Origin: Eubacterium sp.
GTDB lineage: Bacteria; Bacillota_A; Clostridia; Lachnospirales; Lachnospiraceae
Length of the DNA: 31,038 nt
NCBI GenBank assembly: GCA_023663915.1
Contig: JAMPGN010000020.1
Location: 1-31,038 of the forward strand
Direction: 5' to 3'
Position numbers and translations under genes: made by a program
Part shown: positions 25,651-31,038 of the stretch, one piece after another
Layout: every line of letters starts with the position of its first letter
Numbering within the stretch: the first letter of the stretch is position 1
The notes under the pieces: generated by a model
Databases searched by the model: none
Seen by the model: only the letters and a program-made list of their open reading frames with translations
What the model was told of the DNA's origin: nothing

Positions 25651-25679
25651 ATACTACTTTTTTCTGACGTTCAAGTCAA
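25651..25679 (-). promoter_or_regulatory. Promoter upstream of upp
   Basis: On the minus strand TTGACT (25674-25679) is 17 bases from TAGTAT (25651-25656), matching consensus at five and four of six. A perfect TTGACA also occurs at 25627-25632 but has no adequate -10 (CACAGT at 17 bases). The first site would give a start near 25644 and a leader of about 65 bases. Confidence 0.5.
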
Positions 25680-25691
25680 CCACTTTTGTTC

Positions 25692-28049
25692 TCATAACTC
25701 ATTAATGATCTCCGTAATCGACATTTCCTTCATCCGCTTCGCCGGAGCATACACTGCCGCGGCGCAGGCGAATAGGAAGATCAAAAGGATGATCATGATC
25801 GGCTCAAACGGAATCTTCCACACACCGCCGAAATGCTCGATAATTAATTTCATGATTATTAAACGATGCAGGTAAAGCCCCAACACGCATCCAACCACGA
25901 ATCCGCATACGGCATAGGTCACGGCTTCCGCAGTGATCATTCTGGTCATCTGGCGTACACTCATTCCGATGGCACGCATCGCCCCGTACTGTCGGATTCT
26001 CGCTGACACACTCATGGAAATGCTGTTCATAATATTAAATATGGCAATCAGCGCGATGATCGTCAGGAAACCATAGGCAGCGATACGGAATACCCAGAAG
26101 GTAGAGTTGTTGGACTGGTTTTCCTCCCTTCTGTCTCCAAATTCATTTTCACCTGCCAGAGTCCTGAGCGTATCGACCGTCTCTTCTGACGCGTCTTTCG
26201 TAAGCTGTATATTCAGCATGATATAATCTTCTTCCCCCGTAATGCGTTGAAAGGTTTCCTCCGTGCAGATGACCGATGGGCGGTCTTCAACACCAATTCC
26301 TTCCGAGACGACGCAGGCTATCTCCAATTCAGTATCCCCGATCTGAATCTTATCACCAACATCCAGACGGCTGTCCTTATTATAAATCGTCAGCGCATAG
26401 TCCGAATCACCGTCAACCTTCGCGATATCACCACTGACAACCGATCTTTTTGACCACTGGAACATCCAGTCATCATAGGAAACCAGATTGACACTGCCTG
26501 CCGCGCCGTTGATCTTTGACGGCGTATCGAGTGCGTAAGCACAGCCGAAGATTGCTTCCACACCGGACAGACGATTTATTTCCTCTTTTAATCCCCGATC
26601 GATGGAATTAGCATTATCGACGGCGGCAATGGAAATATCGGGATTTAGGTCACTTGCGGACGGAAGGATTTTCCTGACAAAATCAATTCCTGCAAAGAAA
26701 GCCAGAAACAATGCTACCGTAAACGCAAACGATAACGACATCAGTATCAGATTTTTTCTGACCGATACCGCATGATAGATGCCAAGCGCACTCTCCACTT
26801 TAAAAAGACGGGTGTCTGCCGCATAGGAAACCGTTTTCCCTGTCTCCGCATTGCCCGATACTGCCGCCATGGGAGATACATCCGCCGCACGCTTCGCGGG
26901 CGTATGCGCAGCAAGCAGTACGGATATCACGCCAACCAGAGCGCCGCTTACCACCGCAACTGCGCTAAGCCGGAAGGAAAACTCGCTAAACTCGCCGCCT
27001 ACAATATTTTTCAAAAAGATACACAAAATGTACGAAAACAAAATCCCCAATACCAGACCGATCGGCACTGCGCTCTTACACCAGTTCAACGCTTCCAGGC
27101 GCACAAAATGCATCACCTGTTTTTTGCTTGCGCCAATACAACGCATCATGCCGAAAAACTTCGTCCGCTGGGAAACGTTGCTGTTCATACAGCTTGAGAT
27201 CATCAGCACTGCGGCAATCAGTATCATGACAAACACTGCCGCCGCAGTGCTGTACAGACTATTGATATCCTGTCTGCTGCTCGCGCCGGACATACCGACG
27301 GTAATGAGATTTTCTGTGATGTTTTCGTCGGAAAGATGGTATTGTTCTTTGATGCCGGCAATCGCTTCTCTGAGATCTGTATTTTGCCGGAAGCGGACAT
27401 AATATACCGGCTGGCTGGTTTCTGCATCCGCAGTGTCAATGGTATTCGCGGCATATATTTGATCCAGTGCACTCACGCTCATATAAACACAGACACCATC
27501 AAACTTATTATCATACAATGCCCGCTCGTCCATACAGAATCCCGTTACCGTATAATCAAACCCGCCCGCCGGTGTCTGAATCGTAACGCTTTCGCCTACG
27601 TGGATTCCCAGCCGCTCTTTTGCCGGAATGCTAAGCATCACTTCTCTGTCATTTTGCGGATATGCGCCTTCCGTCTCATAATTTCTGATATCATGGACAT
27701 ACGCGCTCTCCGTGCCATATAAAATGACTCTTGTGTCATTTATTTGATATCCCTCGTAAATATCTTCACCCAGCGCACGATACCATGCCGACGCAGTCAC
27801 GTCACCCTGCCCTTTCATCTGTTCTGCTTCTGCCTGTGATATGCCGCTCAGAATAATATGGTGGCTTCCGTGCTTTGTTATCATGGCTTCCTCTTCCGCC
27901 TTCGTCATGATTTCCGCCATGGAAAAGACAGACGTCACAAGAAACACGGCAAGAATAATACAGATCAGCGTCAACCGGTTCTGCTTTCTGCGGGTTCTGG
28001 CGGAGATGGGGATAAGGCTCAAATAACTTTTCATGATATTCTTTTTCAT
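25692..28049 (-). CDS. ABC transporter permease with two FtsX/MacB-type domains
   Basis: This 785-residue membrane protein has the tandem FtsX layout. Numbering from the GTG three codons upstream, it has TM1 (about 29-48), an extracellular domain (50-265) and three helices (271-290, 332-350, 367-385). Then come another helix (about 440-460), a second extracellular domain (465-660), and three final helices. The cytoplasmic coupling phrases [13 protein letters not shown] and [13 protein letters not shown] follow the first helix of each helix trio, as in FtsX domains. This architecture suggests export, or mechanical release of lipoproteins or peptides, not nutrient uptake. The ATG at 28047-28049 overlaps the ATPase stop by four bases (ATGA), with GGGGAGG eight bases upstream. 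It forms the transporter with the gene before it. Confidence 0.92.
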   Translation of the reverse strand: MKKNIMKSYLSLIPISARTRRKQNRLTLICIILAVFLVTSVFSMAEIMTKAEEEAMITKHGSHHIILSGISQAEAEQMKGQGDVTASAWYRALGEDIYEGYQINDTRVILYGTESAYVHDIRNYETEGAYPQNDREVMLSIPAKERLGIHVGESVTIQTPAGGFDYTVTGFCMDERALYDNKFDGVCVYMSVSALDQIYAANTIDTADAETSQPVYYVRFRQNTDLREAIAGIKEQYHLSDENITENLITVGMSGASSRQDINSLYSTAAAVFVMILIAAVLMISSCMNSNVSQRTKFFGMMRCIGASKKQVMHFVRLEALNWCKSAVPIGLVLGILFSYILCIFLKNIVGGEFSEFSFRLSAVAVVSGALVGVISVLLAAHTPAKRAADVSPMAAVSGNAETGKTVSYAADTRLFKVESALGIYHAVSVRKNLILMSLSFAFTVALFLAFFAGIDFVRKILPSASDLNPDISIAAVDNANSIDRGLKEEINRLSGVEAIFGCAYALDTPSKINGAAGSVNLVSYDDWMFQWSKRSVVSGDIAKVDGDSDYALTIYNKDSRLDVGDKIQIGDTELEIACVVSEGIGVEDRPSVICTEETFQRITGEEDYIMLNIQLTKDASEETVDTLRTLAGENEFGDRREENQSNNSTFWVFRIAAYGFLTIIALIAIFNIMNSISMSVSARIRQYGAMRAIGMSVRQMTRMITAEAVTYAVCGFVVGCVLGLYLHRLIIMKLIIEHFGGVWKIPFEPIMIILLIFLFACAAAVYAPAKRMKEMSITEIINEL

Positions 28050-28729
28050 TCTGCGCACCTCCCCAGATCGGATAACACGCCGTCCGACACCTGTAAAACC
28101 CTGTCGGCAGTCTGCGCGATACTGCGGTTGTGGGTGATCATAATGATGGTCTGCTCGTATTTTCTGGATGCGTTCTTAAGCAGCGCGATCACCTCACTGC
28201 TGTTCTGCGTGTCCAGATTTCCCGTCGGTTCGTCAGCGAGTATCAGCGAAGGTCTTGTGATAAGCGCACGCCCAATCGCCACTCTCTGCTGCTGCCCGCC
28301 GGATAACTGGCTGGGCAGATGGCTGCGGCGTTCTTTTAAGTTCAGGACTTCCAGCAGTTCTTCCAGATATTTCTGATCCGGCTTCTGGTAATCCAAAAGC
28401 ATCGGGAACATCATATTCTGCTCCACAGTCAGCTCTGGAATCAGGTTAAACGCCTGAAAAATAAATCCGATATTCCTCCGCCGGAAGATCGTCAGATTGT
28501 TTTCTTTCATGGAAAAAATATCTTTGCCATCGATTACTACTTTGCCAGACGTTGGTGTATCAAGCGCACCGATCATGTTGAGCAGCGTGCTCTTGCCGGA
28601 GCCGGATTCTCCGACGATCGCTACATATTCTCCCTTCGGGACGGTAAAACTGACATTTTTCAACGCCTGTACCGCCGCTTCGCCGCTGCCGTAAGTCTTG
28701 CAGATCTTGTCAACTTCCAATAAATTCAT
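28046..28729 (-). CDS. ABC transporter ATP-binding protein (MacB/LolD type)
   Basis: This 227-residue ATPase powers the FtsX-type permease encoded next. All motifs are intact: Walker [10 protein letters not shown] (40-48), Q-loop Q92 (IFQAFNL), signature [15 protein letters not shown] (142-156), Walker [13 protein letters not shown] (162-173) and H-loop H200. The GNLD and FNL phrases are typical of the MacB/LolD group, which pairs with FtsX permeases. The ATG is preceded by GAGAGG at ten bases. The sensor kinase gene ends 109 bases upstream, with a terminator and a palindrome in between, so the transporter is probably transcribed separately and controlled by the two-component system. Confidence 0.94.
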   Translation of the reverse strand: MNLLEVDKICKTYGSGEAAVQALKNVSFTVPKGEYVAIVGESGSGKSTLLNMIGALDTPTSGKVVIDGKDIFSMKENNLTIFRRRNIGFIFQAFNLIPELTVEQNMMFPMLLDYQKPDQKYLEELLEVLNLKERRSHLPSQLSGGQQQRVAIGRALITRPSLILADEPTGNLDTQNSSEVIALLKNASRKYEQTIIMITHNRSIAQTADRVLQVSDGVLSDLGRCAE

Positions 28730-28807
28730 TGTATTTGCACCTCTCTCTAACTTAATTTGTTACAAAAAAGCATAGCATCCAAATACTACAGCCAGACTTC
28801 AATAAGG

Positions 28808-28821
28808 CTACAATTTTGTAG
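28808..28821. promoter_or_regulatory. Palindromic operator candidate upstream of the ABC genes
   Basis: CTACAA-TT-TTGTAG is a perfect 6+6 inverted repeat with a two-base centre. It lies about 80 bases upstream of the ATPase start and just past the terminator of the two-component genes. On the minus strand its TTGTAG half is followed after 19 bases by TAGTAT, a poor promoter match that an activator could assist. Binding by the linked response regulator is a guess from position. Confidence 0.35.
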
Positions 28822-28853
28822 GAAAAGAAAACGGCAGTTCAGCCTGCCGTTTT
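28820..28853 (-). terminator. Terminator overlapping the sensor kinase stop codon
   Basis: AAAACGGCAG (28828-28837) pairs perfectly with CTGCCGTTTT (28844-28853). On the minus strand the stem is followed by TTTTCTTTT. The kinase stop codon (28839-28841) lies in the 6-base loop, so the upstream arm is within the last codons of the gene. Confidence 0.75.
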
Positions 28854-29963
28854 ACACAAAAAATTTATGAGAAATGCCGTCCCCTGCCCTAACCGGCTGT
28901 CAACCTCAATCGTGCCGTTATGTGCCTCCACCACGGCTTTTGCCAAAGGCAGTCCGAGTCCGATACCCTGCGTGTCCTTGGAATACCTGCTTCGATAAAA
29001 CCTTTTGAAAATATGGTGAAGGTCTTCCGCATGGATACCGCTCCCATTGTCTTTGACTGCGATCCGCACGGTGGATGCCGATTCTCCCCATTCCATCCGT
29101 ACCACGTCCCCGCGTTCCGTGTGGTCTAAGGCGTTTTTAACAATATTGCTGACTGCTTCCACGATCCAGTTTCGATCACAGAAAAATACGAGCGTTTCAC
29201 TGCCCGACAGAACAATCTCCTTCCCTTCCTGTCCGGCACGGAAGGAAAAATGTTTTTTTACTTCCTCCATCATCTCCGAAAGATTTTCCAGACGCTTCTC
29301 CATTACCATAGACCCCGCGTCAAATTTGGTAATCTTTAACAGATTCAATACCAGCGTCTCTATCCGGTCAAGCTCCTGTTCGGACAGTGCGGAAAACTCC
29401 TGTATCGTCGTTAAATCCTTCTCTCCGGCTTCCGCCTGCATGATGCCGTTGTAGATATCCAGAGCGGCAAGAGGCGTCTTTAACTGATGGGAGATATCAG
29501 ATATGGTATTTTGCAGAAACTTCCTTGATTCCCCTTCCTTCTGTGCTTTTGCATCCAAAATGGCGGCTAAGGAGTTGATCTCGTGGAATAATCTGTACAG
29601 TTCGCCCTCTTCGTTGCACTCGATACGGGCGCTCCGGTCGCCAGATATGTATTCTTTAATCTTTGACGCGGCATCTTCCAGAAGTTTATTCTGGTCTTGA
29701 AAATATCTGCAGCAGAGCAAAAGAATCAGGATTCCGGTGCAAAGCGGACATAAGAATAGATAAATCAGTGTATTTTCCGCTATACCAGCTGCAAACGCCG
29801 CACAGAACAAGACAGATGTAACTACACAGAGGGAAATTATTTGTAGAAACAATATTTTTATTTTTTGGTTTGCAAATATTTTCATATACACCTTCGCCTG
29901 TCGTAAATCTACTTGTGATATGGTAACTGTCAGCGCAATTTCTGCATTCACGCCTGATTTCAT
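28839..29963 (-). CDS. Membrane sensor histidine kinase
   Basis: This is the sensor partner of the OmpR-type regulator encoded just before it. It has two transmembrane helices close together (about 37-60 and 66-86) with almost no extracellular loop, as in intramembrane-sensing kinases of antibiotic-transporter cassettes. A HAMP-like linker and HisKA with H159 (ISHQLKTPLAAL) follow, then an ATPase domain with NIVKNALDH, KDNGSGI and GIGLGLPLAK. The chosen ATG (29961-29963) overlaps the regulator stop (ATGA). A second ATG at 29883-29885 has AAGG five bases upstream and would start the protein at MKIFANQKIK directly before the first helix, a start typical of this family, so the true protein may be 26 residues shorter. 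Confidence 0.92.
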   Translation of the reverse strand: MKSGVNAEIALTVTISQVDLRQAKVYMKIFANQKIKILFLQIISLCVVTSVLFCAAFAAGIAENTLIYLFLCPLCTGILILLLCCRYFQDQNKLLEDAASKIKEYISGDRSARIECNEEGELYRLFHEINSLAAILDAKAQKEGESRKFLQNTISDISHQLKTPLAALDIYNGIMQAEAGEKDLTTIQEFSALSEQELDRIETLVLNLLKITKFDAGSMVMEKRLENLSEMMEEVKKHFSFRAGQEGKEIVLSGSETLVFFCDRNWIVEAVSNIVKNALDHTERGDVVRMEWGESASTVRIAVKDNGSGIHAEDLHHIFKRFYRSRYSKDTQGIGLGLPLAKAVVEAHNGTIEVDSRLGQGTAFLINFLCKTAG

Positions 29964-30646
29964 TCCCCAGTCTTCCATTTATACCCCATGCCGCGCACGG
30001 TCACGATCTTTGTCGGTTCTCCGGGATTATCTTCGATTTTCATGCGCAGTCTGCGGATATATACCGTGAGCGTCTTGTTGTCGATATAGTTCTCGTCACA
30101 GTCCCACAGCCTGCCTAAAATCTGTTCCGGCGAAAGCACCGTGTTCGGATTTTCCATAAAAAGGCAGAGCAGCTTGTACTCGTTCGCTGTCAATTCCAGC
30201 GGTTCTCCGTTTTTATAGCCTTCTCCCTTCAAAAGCTGTAAGGTAATGCCGTTAGAAACCAGCTCTGTATCCGGCTGGCTAAAATTACCGCTCCTGCGCA
30301 ACAGCGCATTGACACGGGACAAAAATACCGCCAGTTTAAAAGGCTTCGTGATATAATCGTCCGCACCGATATCAAGCCCCATGATGATATCGGTTTCCTC
30401 ATCGACGGCGGTCAGAAACATGATCGGCACTTTGGAAGTCTGGCGTATTTTCTTGCAAATTTCAAAACCGGAACCGTCGGGCAGCGACACGTCGAGAATT
30501 ATCAGATCGTATCTGCCGTCCGTCCAGAGTGTTTCTGCCTCCTGCTTCGTGCGGGCAACGTCGATCTCATATCCCTGCTTTCTGATGGCAAAGGTAAGCC
30601 CGTTTATCAAACTCAGATCATCCTCCACAAAAAAGAGTCGTTTCAT
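29960..30646 (-). CDS. OmpR/PhoB-family response regulator
   Basis: This 228-residue regulator has a receiver domain (1-115) with the acidic pocket E8-D9-D10, phosphoacceptor D52 (LIILDVSLPDGSG), T79 and K101. The winged-helix DNA-binding domain (about 130-225) has the usual LTANEYKLLCLFMENPNTVLS and VRGMGYKW phrases. It should bind DNA when phosphorylated by the kinase whose gene overlaps its stop. The likely target is the ABC transporter operon just downstream. The ATG has AAAGGA 11 bases upstream, somewhat far. The 61-base gap to the antitoxin gene holds a TATATT but no good -35, so its own promoter is uncertain. Confidence 0.95.
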   Translation of the reverse strand: MKRLFFVEDDLSLINGLTFAIRKQGYEIDVARTKQEAETLWTDGRYDLIILDVSLPDGSGFEICKKIRQTSKVPIMFLTAVDEETDIIMGLDIGADDYITKPFKLAVFLSRVNALLRRSGNFSQPDTELVSNGITLQLLKGEGYKNGEPLELTANEYKLLCLFMENPNTVLSPEQILGRLWDCDENYIDNKTLTVYIRRLRMKIEDNPGEPTKIVTVRGMGYKWKTGE

Positions 30647-30707
30647 GGTGTATACCGTCCTTTAAATATAACTCGCGAATCAAAGCATTGATACGTTTTA
30701 ATGTTTC

Positions 30708-30968
30708 TTATCTTGCGACATATCGCAATTTCAATGCAGCCTCTACTTCTTCCGCTGTTAGCCAACCCTTTTCTCTAGCAGACTGCTCTCCTTCATCCAG
30801 TTTTGTCAATAGCTGAATAGTCGCTTTTAACCGATCCAACTCATCAACATCTACAATAGCATATGCTCCCCGACCATTCCGAGTCAGATACACCGGCTGG
30901 TTTGTCCTTACCTCTTTTAACACTTCTGTATAATTCCGTAAATCTGATATTGGTTTAATGTTTGGCAT
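30708..30968 (-). CDS. Phd/YefM-family antitoxin, without adjacent toxin
   Basis: This 86-residue protein has the Phd/YefM fold: an N-terminal DNA-binding part (IKPISDLRNYTEVLKEV, then QPVYLTRNGRGAYAIVDVDEL) and a C-terminal toxin-neutralising helix region (about 50-86). Such antitoxins bind and block a RelE/ParE- or Doc-type toxin and repress their own operon with it. In a normal pair the toxin gene follows at once, but here the next gene on the strand is the response regulator 61 bases on, and that gap is too short for a toxin. It may be an orphan, or act on a toxin elsewhere. The ATG has GGAG seven bases upstream and a promoter lies at 31000-31005. Confidence 0.88.
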   Translation of the reverse strand: MPNIKPISDLRNYTEVLKEVRTNQPVYLTRNGRGAYAIVDVDELDRLKATIQLLTKLDEGEQSAREKGWLTAEEVEAALKLRYVAR

Positions 30969-30999
30969 ATCATCACTCCATTTTTATTTTCTAAGCTCT

Positions 31000-31028
31000 A
31001 TTATACACAGGCTCCCCAAAAATAGAAA
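31000..31028 (-). promoter_or_regulatory. Promoter of the antitoxin gene
   Basis: A perfect TATAAT (31000-31005) lies on the minus strand 32 bases before the antitoxin ATG. The -35 region at 17 bases (31023-31028) is TTTCTA, only three of six. No clear inverted repeat of the type bound by Phd proteins was seen in the short stretch available. Confidence 0.45.
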
Positions 31029-31038
31029 TGTAAATATG

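Overview
The window looks like a chromosomal segment of a Lachnospiraceae-type member of the Clostridia (Firmicutes). The reasons are strong GGAGG-type ribosome binding sites, some TTG/GTG starts, Firmicutes-type sigma-A promoters, and gene order. The run topoisomerase B - topoisomerase A - rsmD - coaD - coiled-coil protein, with a YlbJ-like gene nearby, recalls the ylbH(rsmD)-ylbI(coaD)-ylbJ order of Bacillus. No species can be named. All genes except the ylbJ-like one lie on the minus strand. No tRNA, rRNA, CRISPR array, transposase-bearing element or phage was seen.

Layout, left to right. Positions 1-2041 form a small accessory stretch: the start of an Rpn/PD-(D/E)XK-type gene cut by the window edge, and a solitary hsdM. 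Positions 2272-4780 carry the ylbJ-like membrane protein (+ strand) facing a membrane-anchored cell-wall amidase. Positions 4996-10999 are a housekeeping block (coiled-coil protein, coaD, rsmD, type IIA topoisomerase A and B). It is preceded by a promoter region packed with palindromes. Positions 11327-14305 hold a hybrid histidine kinase in an operon with an uncharacterised nuclease-like protein. Positions 14483-15274 hold a hypothetical protein that may be translated from a leaderless mRNA.

Positions 15316-25579 form a large biosynthetic block read right to left: upp, a lipoprotein, a MetH-like cobalamin methyltransferase, ilvB, ilvN (copy 1), ilvN (copy 2), ilvC, a TetR regulator, leuC and leuD. 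Near-zero spacings link lipoprotein-metH-ilvB-ilvN1. A strong promoter between the two ilvN copies starts a second unit (ilvN2-ilvC-tetR-leuC-leuD). Together these make acetolactate, reduce and isomerise it, and run the isopropylmalate isomerase step of leucine synthesis. ilvD, leuA and leuB are not in the window. A terminator/attenuator-like hairpin lies just before leuC.

Positions 25692-30646 are a response regulator, sensor kinase, ABC ATPase and two-domain FtsX/MacB-type permease, a layout typical of peptide-antibiotic or envelope-stress sensing cassettes. The right end (30708-30968) carries a Phd/YefM antitoxin with no toxin beside it.

No clearly new multi-gene defence or metabolic system is evident. 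The most unusual signals are clusters of perfect small-loop palindromes between genes (11132-11245, 15888-15947, 18972-19063), one of which overlaps the predicted topoisomerase promoter. Others are the two ilvN copies in separate transcription units, the nuclease-like/hybrid-kinase operon, and the leaderless candidate.
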